Assembly: GCF_000285275.1 (NCBI RefSeq)
Contig: NZ_CADO01000001.1
Span: forward strand, 38,612 to 102,611
Reading direction: 5' to 3'
Source: Acetobacter pasteurianus subsp. pasteurianus LMG 1262 = NBRC 106471
GTDB lineage: Bacteria > Pseudomonadota > Alphaproteobacteria > Acetobacterales > Acetobacteraceae
DNA length: 64,000 bases
The notes under the pieces were generated by a model. The model was not told the origin of the DNA and did no database searches. It saw nothing but the letters and a program-made list of their open reading frames with translations. This document shows positions 1 to 7,219 of the stretch, piece by piece (positions within the stretch are counted from its first letter, which is position 1; each line of letters begins with the position of its first letter). The position numbers and the translations under genes are program-made.

Positions 1-730
1 GAGGTGTGCCGCCACGGCGGCCCTGTTCCTGCCCGCCACCTTCGAATATTGGCAGCACACGTGCGGGTGCCGGGCCACGCAACAACAAAGCCCCAGCCCC
101 TTTTGGCCCACCCATTTTGTGGCCTGAGCACGCAAGGCTATCGATTCCGCTTTGTTCAACAGAAAGTGGCAGGCGCCCTGCTGTCTGCACGGCATCGACG
201 TGCAAATGCGCGCCATACTTCCGGCACAGCAAAACCACATCATCAATCGGGTGCAGCACGCCTGTTTCATTATTGGCCAGCATCAAACACACAAAGGCAG
301 GTGTTTCGTCCTGCGCCAGTGCCTGTTCCAGCTTGTCCAGTTGCACCTGACCGTTGGCATCCACATCCAACCATACCACTTGCGCATCTTCTGGCGCACC
401 TTTGCGCACAGCATCATGCTCTGTACGGCCGATCAGGAATCGGCGTCCTTGGCCGAGTCCCCTCATCGCCAGCACATTGGCTTCTGTGCCACCTGATGTG
501 AAAATACAGTTTAACGGCGCTACATCCAGATAACGTGCAACTGTATTACGGGCTTGTTCCAACAAAGCGCGGGCCTTACGACCAGCCCGATGCACGGATG
601 ATGGATTTCCTGTTAAATCAGCAGCTTCCAGCAAGGCTTCCCGCGCTTGGGGGCGCAACGGCTCTGTTGCATTGGCGTCCAGATAAACCACACCTGAACC
701 ACTGCTGTTTCTTTCTGTTCTGCTTGTCAT
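1..730 (-). CDS. Cysteine desulfurase (class V aminotransferase), partial
   Basis: Reverse-strand reading from the ATG at 730 gives at least 243 residues without a stop, running off the left edge. It is a PLP-dependent cysteine desulfurase of the NifS/IscS type, which removes sulfur from cysteine for Fe-S cluster or thiocofactor assembly. Visible signatures are YLDANAT near the N-terminus, NPSSVHR around residue 43, FTSGGTEAN (cofactor-binding loop), LANNETG, HVDAVQ and the Schiff-base lysine in SGHKMGGPKG near residue 208. The part with the catalytic Cys loop lies outside the window. Whether it serves Isc, Suf or another sulfur carrier cannot be told from here. The family call is firm; the specific partner is unknown. 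Confidence 0.9.
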   Translation of the reverse strand, partial: MTSRTERNSSGSGVVYLDANATEPLRPQAREALLEAADLTGNPSSVHRAGRKARALLEQARNTVARYLDVAPLNCIFTSGGTEANVLAMRGLGQGRRFLIGRTEHDAVRKGAPEDAQVVWLDVDANGQVQLDKLEQALAQDETPAFVCLMLANNETGVLHPIDDVVLLCRKYGAHLHVDAVQTAGRLPLSVEQSGIDSLACSGHKMGGPKGAGALLLRGPAPARVLPIFEGGGQEQGRRGGTP

Positions 731-793
731 GATGCCCCGAATCAGATCGCCTGCCACACAGACATGCCATACCCAAAAGGGCTAAAAACAGCC

Positions 794-799
794 ATTATA
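794..799 (-). promoter_or_regulatory. Candidate -10 box for the cysteine desulfurase gene
   Basis: A perfect TATAAT reads on the reverse strand about 65 bases upstream of the ATG at 730. No convincing -35 hexamer lies 16-18 bases farther upstream, so this is only a candidate. Confidence 0.35.
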
Positions 800-1026
800 A
801 CGATTTATGTGGAAATCTTGGCCGCACAGCCGCTATAGAAAGCCGCATGGTCAACACCACGAGGTGCAGCATGCCCCATCACGCTGGGAGAAAAGACTTC
901 CCCCACGCATTACGATCTCCACGGAATCTTGGTGCATGATTATGCCTGTGTCTTCCCCAAGGTCAACGGCAGAAAACATCTTCTGCTATTTTCTCTACAC
1001 ACCAGAGACACCATATACCTGAAGAA

Positions 1027-1067
1027 CCTTTGTTTTCCGTTTTCTCCCCACAAACGGAAAACAAAGG
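1027..1067. repeat. Perfect 16-bp inverted repeat
   Basis: The arms 1027-1042 (CCTTTGTTTTCCGTTT) and 1052-1067 are exact reverse complements with a 9-base loop. There is no T-run after either side, so it is not a standard intrinsic terminator. It could be an operator, an mRNA hairpin in the leader of the hydrolase, or a remnant of a mobile repeat. Confidence 0.75.
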
Positions 1068-1204
1068 AGTGTTGAACATTTAACTGCGTGGCCTCTGCCC
1101 CGCATGGCCTGATTGGAAACGCGGCATCGTTTTTAACCAGACCTGTTTACAGAACCCGGAAACGTCATGCCCACGGACGTTTTCCATGATCAAGCGGAAC
1201 CCGA

Positions 1205-1870
1205 ATGCCAGAGGTTATGTTTGCCGGCCCTGATGGTCGTCTTGAAGGGCGCTATCACCATTCAAACGAGCCCAACGCCCCGCTTGCCCTCGTGCTGCAC
1301 CCTCACCCGCTGCACGGCGGCACCATGAACAACCGCATTACCTATGCGCTGTATCGCACGTTCGAAAAGATGGGCTTTTCCGTCATGCGTTACAATTCGC
1401 GCGGGGTCGGCCGTTCTCAGGGGCGGTTTGATGGCGGTATTGGCGAAATTTCAGATGCCGCCGCAGCACTAGACTGGATGCAGATGGTTAACCCCAATGC
1501 CAGCGGGCTGTGGATTGCCGGTTATTCTTTTGGCGCTTTTGTTGGCATGCAGTTGCTGATGCGCCGCCCGGAAATTACCGGCTGGATCAGCATTGCACCA
1601 CCTGCCGCGCATTATGATTTCGGCTTTCTGGCACCATGCCCCTGCGGTGGCCTGATGATTGCTGGCGGCAAGGATGATATGGCTCCAGAGCCTGCCATTC
1701 ATAAACTGGTAGATAAGCTGAACACCCAAAAGGGTGTAACGGTTGATTACCGGGTTTTCCCCGAAGCGGATCATATCTTTGCCAAGCAGGTAGATAAGAT
1801 CACCAACGCGGTGGAAGACCACGTAACCAAAGCCATGGCACACCACAACATGCCTTTGGCGGCAGACTAA
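1205..1870 (+). CDS. Alpha/beta hydrolase
   Basis: A 221-residue cytoplasmic alpha/beta hydrolase. The nucleophile elbow is GYSFG (serine near residue 107). An HPHPLHGG segment near residue 33 forms the oxyanion region, GGKDDMAPEP near 160 carries the acid, and EADHIF near 194 carries the catalytic histidine. The compact size and the HPHP..GG..NN pattern match the small COG2945-type hydrolases often annotated as dienelactone hydrolase-like. The natural substrate is unknown. The ATG at 1205 is preceded by a GCGGAA ribosome-binding sequence. It stands alone, divergent from the cysteine desulfurase and convergent with trmJ. Confidence 0.85.
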   Translation: MPEVMFAGPDGRLEGRYHHSNEPNAPLALVLHPHPLHGGTMNNRITYALYRTFEKMGFSVMRYNSRGVGRSQGRFDGGIGEISDAAAALDWMQMVNPNASGLWIAGYSFGAFVGMQLLMRRPEITGWISIAPPAAHYDFGFLAPCPCGGLMIAGGKDDMAPEPAIHKLVDKLNTQKGVTVDYRVFPEADHIFAKQVDKITNAVEDHVTKAMAHHNMPLAAD

Positions 1871-1882
1871 AAAGCCGCTTTA

Positions 1883-1916
1883 CTGCTGCCAGCCGTTTCT
1901 TATGGGCTGGCAGCAG
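1883..1916. terminator. Hairpin between convergent genes
   Basis: Perfect 12-bp arms CTGCTGCCAGCC and GGCTGGCAGCAG flank a 10-base loop between the hydrolase stop and the trmJ stop. The T-run after it is poor, so termination strength is uncertain, but position and symmetry suggest a two-way terminator. Confidence 0.55.
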
Positions 1917-1937
1917 ATACCTTGCCTTTAAAAAATA

Positions 1938-2708
1938 TCAGTCTTTCCGGCGTGGATGTGCCAGTTCTCGCACAACGCCATGTAGCGTGCGCAGTTCCTG
2001 CTCAGTGACTTCGCCGCGTGTGAAAAAGTGGCGGAGGTTCCGCACCATACCGGGGCGCTTCTGCTCATTTCGCAGAAAACCGCAGTCATCCAGCTCACGC
2101 TCCAGATGTTGCAGAAAATTCTCCAGCTCCCCTTTGGTCACCACATGAGTCTCGTTCGTCATGAGTTCACGCGGGGGTGTCTGATCCTCTGCCATCCACC
2201 ATTCATACGCCATGATCATGACGGCCTGCGCCAGATTGAGCGACATAAAAGCCGGGTTAAGCGGATAACGAATAAGCGCATCTGCCCGCGCCATATCTTC
2301 ATTATCCAGGCCAGCACGTTCGGGGCCAAACATCAGGCCTACCTTTAACCCACGCCCTGTTGCCGCGCGTAACTCTGCTGCACCTCCGCGGGCCGTTAAA
2401 ACTGGCTTGATGATATGCCGCGGGCGTGGGCACGTTGCATAGACATGGTGCAAGTCTGCCACGGCATCATCTACACTTTCATGCACTGTTGCAGCTTCCA
2501 GAATCCGATCTGCTCCGGAAGAGGTACGCCATGCACGCTCTTGCGGCCATCCATCCCGCGGGCTGACAAGCCGCAAATGAAAAAGGCCGCCATTGGCCAT
2601 GGCGCGCGCTGTGGTGCCAATATTTTCCGCCATTTGCGGACGTACCAGAATAACAACAGGCGTATTACCTATTGGCTCCAGAGGCGCCCCCCCATCCCGA
2701 CCGGTCAT
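1938..2708 (-). CDS. trmJ: tRNA (cytidine/uridine-2'-O)-methyltransferase TrmJ-like (SpoU/TrmH family)
   Basis: A 256-residue SPOUT methyltransferase. It begins with VVILVRPQMAENIGTTARAM, the first TrmH/TrmJ motif binding RNA. It then carries LMFGPERAGLDNED (motif 2) near residue 127 and YPLNPAFMSLNLAQAV (motif 3), which together form the trefoil knot that holds S-adenosylmethionine. The expected role is 2'-O-methylation at position 32 of the tRNA anticodon loop. The C-terminal part has the helical extension seen in TrmJ. Its ATG overlaps the cysS stop as ATGA, so the two are translationally coupled. The family is certain; the exact nucleoside modified is inferred. Confidence 0.88.
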   Translation of the reverse strand: MTGRDGGAPLEPIGNTPVVILVRPQMAENIGTTARAMANGGLFHLRLVSPRDGWPQERAWRTSSGADRILEAATVHESVDDAVADLHHVYATCPRPRHIIKPVLTARGGAAELRAATGRGLKVGLMFGPERAGLDNEDMARADALIRYPLNPAFMSLNLAQAVMIMAYEWWMAEDQTPPRELMTNETHVVTKGELENFLQHLERELDDCGFLRNEQKRPGMVRNLRHFFTRGEVTEQELRTLHGVVRELAHPRRKD

Positions 2709-4075
2709 GCCCGCCTCCAGCTTGTGCCATCTTTGGTATCTTCCAGCACAATGCCCTGAGCCTGAAGCTGATCACGCAGCGCATCTGCCTTTGCAAAATC
2801 GCGCGCTTTGCGGGCCACCAGACGTTCGTTAATCAGGGCCTCAATGGCCGTATCTTCATCAGAGGCATCGCCTTTAAACCACTGTTCCGGGTCACCCTGC
2901 AAAAGCCCCAGCATGCCTGCACCCGCTTTAAGAGCACCTGCGGCCTGCCTGTCTCCTGCCAGAGCCTGCGCTGCAAGAGCGTGCAGTTCTGCAATGGCTT
3001 TAGGTGTGTTCAGATCATCTGCCAGAGCTTGCATCACGCCCTCCGGCACATCCGTTTCGGGCACAGGACCTGCAGCAAGGGCACGGTAGAACCGATCCAG
3101 CGTTTTACGTGCTTCCTGCAAACCGGCCTGCGTATAATTCAGGGTGGAGCGATAATGTGCTCCTAACAGCAATAGCCGCAGAGCTTCTGCCGGAGCCTGT
3201 GCCAGCACATCCCGAATGGTGAGGAAATTGCCCAAAGACTTGGACATTTTCTCGCCCTCAACCAGCAGCATGGCATTATGCACCCAGTAATTGGCAAACT
3301 TGCCATGAGGGAAGCAGCACAGGCTCTGGGCACGTTCGTTTTCATGATGAGGGAACAAAAGGTCTGATCCACCACCATGAATATCAAAGCTATCTCCCAG
3401 ATAACGGTGAGACATAGCGGAACATTCAATATGCCAGCCCGGTCGGCCACGGCCCCAAGGACTATCCCACCCTGGCTGATCTGCGTCCGATGGTTTCCAC
3501 AGCACAAAATCACCCGGCGCTTTTTTGTAGGGAGCAACCTCTACACGTGCACCAGCTTCCAGCTCTTCGGGGTTGCGGCCAGAAAGTGCGCCATAGGACG
3601 GGAAGGAACCAACTGAAAACAGCACGTGGCCCTCGGCCTCATACGCGTGGCCGTTTTCAATCAGCCGCGCGATCATGGCCTGCATTTCACCAATATTATG
3701 CGTGGCGCGCGGCTCTATATCCGGCGGCAGCACATTCATGGATGCCAGATCCTGATGGAACTCTTCCGTAGTGCGCTGGGTTAGAGAGCCAATATCCTCC
3801 CCATTCGCGCGGGCTCGTGCGGTAATTTTGTCATCAACATCCGTGATGTTCCGCACAAATGTCACGCGCGGATAAACATGCCGCAGCAGGCGCACCAGCA
3901 CATCTGCCGTAAGCATGGCCCGCAAATTGCCAATATGCGCCAAGTCATACACTGTTGGTCCACAGTAATAGACTTTTACGTGTGCCGGATCGATTGGCGT
4001 AAACGGCACCGTGGCACGACTTTGGCTATCGTGCAGGGATAGAACTGGGTGAGGAGGAAGATGAGAGTGCGGCAT
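2705..4075 (-). CDS. cysS: Cysteinyl-tRNA synthetase
   Basis: A class Ia aminoacyl-tRNA synthetase charging tRNA-Cys in the cytosol. The KVYYCGPTVYD segment supplies the first zinc cysteine. HIGN is the HIGH signature, HIECSAM gives a second zinc ligand, the HHENE stretch completes the zinc site, and KMSKS is the ATP-binding loop. The C-terminal helical domain with RLVARKARDFAKADALRDQL is typical of CysRS. I chose the ATG at 4075 (protein begins MPHSHLPPH) because the conserved part starts soon after. An ATG at 4138 would add 21 unusual residues. It is followed by trmJ with an ATGA overlap. Confidence 0.95.
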   Translation of the reverse strand: MPHSHLPPHPVLSLHDSQSRATVPFTPIDPAHVKVYYCGPTVYDLAHIGNLRAMLTADVLVRLLRHVYPRVTFVRNITDVDDKITARARANGEDIGSLTQRTTEEFHQDLASMNVLPPDIEPRATHNIGEMQAMIARLIENGHAYEAEGHVLFSVGSFPSYGALSGRNPEELEAGARVEVAPYKKAPGDFVLWKPSDADQPGWDSPWGRGRPGWHIECSAMSHRYLGDSFDIHGGGSDLLFPHHENERAQSLCCFPHGKFANYWVHNAMLLVEGEKMSKSLGNFLTIRDVLAQAPAEALRLLLLGAHYRSTLNYTQAGLQEARKTLDRFYRALAAGPVPETDVPEGVMQALADDLNTPKAIAELHALAAQALAGDRQAAGALKAGAGMLGLLQGDPEQWFKGDASDEDTAIEALINERLVARKARDFAKADALRDQLQAQGIVLEDTKDGTSWRRA

Positions 4076-4155
4076 GCAGCCTAGATGCGCCAGCAGCGGT
4101 TTGGATGCAATATCCTGCGAGCCCAAAAAACCTTTCATCAACACAAAAACAGGTC

Positions 4156-4184
4156 TTGACGAGTGGGGGTGGTTTCAGCTTAAT
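4156..4184 (+). promoter_or_regulatory. Candidate sigma-70 promoter of tRNA-Thr
   Basis: TTGACG at 4156-4161 and CTTAAT at 4179-4184 are separated by 17 bases and lie about 27 bases before the tRNA. The -35 matches consensus at five of six bases and the -10 at four of six. Confidence 0.5.
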
Positions 4185-4210
4185 TCTGCCCCTGCGAAAT
4201 ACGCATCAGT

Positions 4211-4285
4211 GCCCTTATAGCTCAGTGGTAGAGCAACCGCCTTGTAAGCGGTAGGTCGTGGGTTCAAATCCTACTGGGGGCACCA
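4211..4285 (+). tRNA. tRNA-Thr (TGT)
   Basis: A complete cloverleaf with encoded CCA. The acceptor GCCCTTA pairs with TGGGGGC (two G-T pairs). The D arm is GCTC-loop-GAGC. The anticodon stem is ACCGC/GCGGT with loop CTTGTAA, giving anticodon TGT. The T arm loop is TTCAAAT. It lies between the divergent cysS and the folC 3' end. Confidence 0.96.
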
Positions 4286-4330
4286 CTTTTTCCCATTAAA
4301 AATTTGGCTATAAATGGCAGGTAGCCGGTT

Positions 4331-5668
4331 TTACGCGGCCACCCATCCATCCTGCTTGAGCGCAACACCAGCCAGATACAAGCTGCCACAAATCAGCACT
4401 CTTGCATGCTGTTGAGGGTTTTGGGCCACCAGCGCATCCAGCGCATCAACCAGCGTTGGCCCTATCTGAGCCTTTCCGCCAGAAGCTTCCACAATTGCTT
4501 CCACCGGCAATGCCAAATGCTGCTGAGGCTCGCAAATAGCCCAAACGCTAGATGCAAATGGCAGCACCGGATTTAAAAAACCTGTGGCATCCTTGGTCTG
4601 CTTCATCCCTACCAGCACGTGCAGAGGCTGATCTTTCCAGTGTGCCAGCTCCTGCGCCAACGCATTGCCTGCCCCGGGGTTATGGCCACCATCCAACCAA
4701 AGTTCCCAGCCCTCCGGCAAATGAGAAGCCAACTTGCCGTGGAGTTGCTGCATACGTGCAGGCCAGCTCACGCGGCCAATGCCCTGCCATGCCTGTTCCG
4801 GCACATGCAGGCCGGAAACACGCAAGGCTTCTACAGCAAGGCCTACATTTTCAACCTGCCACGCCCCAACCAATGCTGGCTGCGGTAATGTGAGCTCTCC
4901 GGCCTTATCTGCAAATCTCAGCTCAGCCGTACCCGACTCCGCATCATTCTGCGGAGAAATCGACCATTCTGCCCCACGCCGATAAAGCGGCGCACCCACC
5001 TTATCAGCCTGTGCTTGCAAAACCTTCATAACCGCTTCTGGCTGATTGCCTGTTACGGCAGGCACGCCGGGCTTGAAAATACCGGCTTTTTCTCCGGCAA
5101 TAGCTTCCAGTGTGTCGCCCAGAAACGCCTCGTGATCACGCGAGACAGAGGTGACAATACACGCAGCAGGTTTACGCAGCACATTGGTGGCATCACACCG
5201 GCCACCCAGCCCTACTTCAATAATCGCCAGATCTGCCGGGTGGCGGGAAAAAAGCAGAAAGCCAGCAGCTGTCAGAACTTCAAAGACGGTAATGGGTGCG
5301 CCATCATTCACCCGCTCGATCTCTTCCAGCGTGGCAACCAGTTCCGATTCGCTCACCAGCTTACCGGCGATACGAAACCGCTCCGTCACATCCACCAGAT
5401 GCGGGGATGTCATCACATGCACACGCCAGCCTGCGGCCTCACCAATAGCGCGTAAAGTCGCGCACGTGCTGCCCTTCCCGTTTGTACCAGCAACATGGAT
5501 AACTGGAGGCAGCTTTTCTTCCGGGTGCCCCAGCTTTGCCAGCAGTGCTTCCAGCCGCCCCAAGGAAAGATCAATCAGTGCTGGATACAGGTTATTCAGC
5601 CGTTCCAGCACCGCGCCTGTCCGGCCCGTAAATTCTGCTGTGGGGCCGGAAGCTGCTGCTTTTGTCAT
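4331..5668 (-). CDS. folC: Bifunctional dihydrofolate/folylpolyglutamate synthase
   Basis: A 445-residue Mur-ligase-like enzyme that adds glutamate to dihydropteroate and then to reduced folates. The P-loop HVAGTNGKGSTCATL lies near residue 58. TSPHL near 87 is the folate-site loop and EVGLGGRCDATN near 150 is the family signature. SRDHEAFLGDT and KAGIFKPGVPA follow, and DGGHNPGAGNALA in the C-terminal domain is also characteristic. Length is normal. It lies just downstream of accD on the same strand with an 8-base gap, the common alphaproteobacterial accD-folC pair. Confidence 0.96.
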   Translation of the reverse strand: MTKAAASGPTAEFTGRTGAVLERLNNLYPALIDLSLGRLEALLAKLGHPEEKLPPVIHVAGTNGKGSTCATLRAIGEAAGWRVHVMTSPHLVDVTERFRIAGKLVSESELVATLEEIERVNDGAPITVFEVLTAAGFLLFSRHPADLAIIEVGLGGRCDATNVLRKPAACIVTSVSRDHEAFLGDTLEAIAGEKAGIFKPGVPAVTGNQPEAVMKVLQAQADKVGAPLYRRGAEWSISPQNDAESGTAELRFADKAGELTLPQPALVGAWQVENVGLAVEALRVSGLHVPEQAWQGIGRVSWPARMQQLHGKLASHLPEGWELWLDGGHNPGAGNALAQELAHWKDQPLHVLVGMKQTKDATGFLNPVLPFASSVWAICEPQQHLALPVEAIVEASGGKAQIGPTLVDALDALVAQNPQQHARVLICGSLYLAGVALKQDGWVAA

Positions 5669-5675
5669 GGAAGGA

Positions 5676-6581
5676 TTACTCTGCGGCGGCGGGAGCCGGT
5701 GCCTGCGGGCGCGGCGGCGGGGCTTTTACATCTGCTGGTGCATGCATCAGCAGCCCGATCACACGGGCCAATGTTGCGGGCACATCCTTACGCTGCACCA
5801 CCATATCCAGCATACCGTGATCCAGCAGGTATTCGGACCGCTGGAAGCCTTCAGGCAGCTTTTCGCGCACCGTGTCCTGAATAACGCGCGGGCCAGCAAA
5901 ACCGATCAGCGCATTGGGTTCGGCCATCTGCACATCACCCAACATGGCAAAGGAGGCCGTAACCCCACCTGTGGTCGGGTTGGTCAGCACCACAATATAA
6001 GGCAGCCCGGCTTCTTTAAGCATCTCAACAGCTACAGTAGTACGAGGCATCTGCATCAGGCTGATAACGCCTTCCTGCATACGCGCGCCACCAGAAGCGG
6101 TGAAGATAACCAGGGGAGCCTTTTGAAGAATGGCCAATCGTGCTGCAGCCACAAAGCGCTCACCAAATGCAGCTCCCATGGTGCCTGCCATGAATTCAAA
6201 CGCCATTACGCCAACAACAGCCTGATGGCCGCCAATGGTGCCGTGGGCCACAATGAGCGATTCGTCCAGATGGCTTTTTGCGCGCGCATCCTTAAGGCGA
6301 TCTGTATATTTTTTCTGATCGCGGAACCCTAGCGGATCAACCGGAGCAGAAGGCAGCTCAATACGGGTGAAGTCTCCGTTATCAAACGTCCATTTCAGAC
6401 GGTCCATAACCGGTGCACGCATGTGGTGCCCACAATGGGGGCACACATTCAATGCCTTGTGCAGCTCTTTGGTCAGAATCATCTGGCTGCATGAGTCACA
6501 GGTCGTCCACAGATTATCCGGCACATCCCGACGCAGCAGGCCGCGAATTTTGGGACGAACATATTCGGTGATCCAGCTCAT
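5676..6581 (-). CDS. accD: Acetyl-CoA carboxylase carboxyltransferase subunit beta
   Basis: The beta subunit of the carboxyltransferase half of acetyl-CoA carboxylase, the first step of fatty acid synthesis. The N-terminal zinc ribbon has CDSC near residue 28 and CPHC 19 residues later. The crotonase-fold core contains GASGGARMQEG-type residues (TASGGARMQEG), LTNPTTGGVTASFA and IGFAGPRVIQ. The start is the ATG at 6581 (MSWITEYVRPKIRG), where family members begin; the reading frame is open 30 residues upstream but that part is not conserved. The C-terminus is Pro/Ala rich. It is followed by folC. Confidence 0.96.
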   Translation of the reverse strand: MSWITEYVRPKIRGLLRRDVPDNLWTTCDSCSQMILTKELHKALNVCPHCGHHMRAPVMDRLKWTFDNGDFTRIELPSAPVDPLGFRDQKKYTDRLKDARAKSHLDESLIVAHGTIGGHQAVVGVMAFEFMAGTMGAAFGERFVAAARLAILQKAPLVIFTASGGARMQEGVISLMQMPRTTVAVEMLKEAGLPYIVVLTNPTTGGVTASFAMLGDVQMAEPNALIGFAGPRVIQDTVREKLPEGFQRSEYLLDHGMLDMVVQRKDVPATLARVIGLLMHAPADVKAPPPRPQAPAPAAAE

Positions 6582-6714
6582 TTTGAACCCTGTGACTGCA
6601 CAATACAAATTGCAGGGACAAATATATGGCCCAGCACGCGTTGCATTACGCTGGCTGGGCCTATCTGCCAAGTTTTATGAAAACCTACAGGCCAAATGCC
6701 CCTGCGGAAAATAA

Positions 6715-6749
6715 GCCTGAAGCTTGCAGTTTACCTTTAAGCTTCAGGC
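6715..6749 (-). terminator. Intrinsic terminator after trxA
   Basis: Perfect 11-bp arms GCCTGAAGCTT and AAGCTTCAGGC with a 13-base loop lie just past the trxA stop. Read on the reverse strand the hairpin is followed by TTATTTT. Confidence 0.7.
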
Positions 6750-6765
6750 CATATCGAAGCTCTGA

Positions 6766-7092
6766 TTACAGAGCGCCTTCAACCCATGCCTTCAACTGGC
6801 TTTTGGGCAGGGCACCTTGTTTTTTGTCTATGATCTGCCCATTGCGCACCAGCATAAGAGTTGGAATTGCCATTACGCCATATGCTGTTGGTGTTTCTGG
6901 GTTATCATCAATATTCACTTTGGCAACGGTTACCTTACCAGCAAACTCCTTGCCAATTTCTTCCAGCGCTGGACCAATCATCTTGCAAGGGCCGCACCAT
7001 TCTGCCCAGAAATCTACCAGCACAAGGCCAGACGCCTTGAGAACATCTTTATCAAAGCTGGAATCGCTGACAGCAAGCGTGTGTTCACTCAT
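6766..7092 (-). CDS. trxA: Thioredoxin
   Basis: A 108-residue cytoplasmic thioredoxin that reduces protein disulfides with electrons from thioredoxin reductase. The active site is WAEWCGPCK, and the cis-proline lies in AIPTLML. The buried aspartate is in VDFWAEW. The start at 7092 (MSEHTLAV) has an AAGGAA ribosome-binding site about 8 bases upstream; the frame stays open nine more residues but without such a site. It lies downstream of the add genes with its own terminator. Confidence 0.97.
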   Translation of the reverse strand: MSEHTLAVSDSSFDKDVLKASGLVLVDFWAEWCGPCKMIGPALEEIGKEFAGKVTVAKVNIDDNPETPTAYGVMAIPTLMLVRNGQIIDKKQGALPKSQLKAWVEGAL

Positions 7093-7219
7093 TTTCTGGT
7101 TCCTTAAACTCTCCGGCACGCGCCTGCATGCCGTGAACTGCCTTTACCAATACAGGGCAACAAGCTGAAACGGCTTTCTACCCAACTCTTCCTAACACTT
7201 AAGGTTGCGCTTGCTGCGG

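Larger units (their letters stand above)
731..1204. other. 474-base divergent intergenic region
   Basis: This gap separates the leftward cysteine desulfurase from the rightward hydrolase. I find no convincing coding frame in it. It contains the candidate -10 box near 794, a perfect 16-bp inverted repeat at 1027-1067, and a weaker hairpin at 1158-1185 (arms GGAAACGTC and GACGTTTTCC) just ahead of the hydrolase start. Confidence 0.6.

Noticed and set aside
5151..6332. Plus-strand frame of 393 codons opposite folC and accD
   Set aside because: It crosses two well-supported genes on the other strand and shows no family features.
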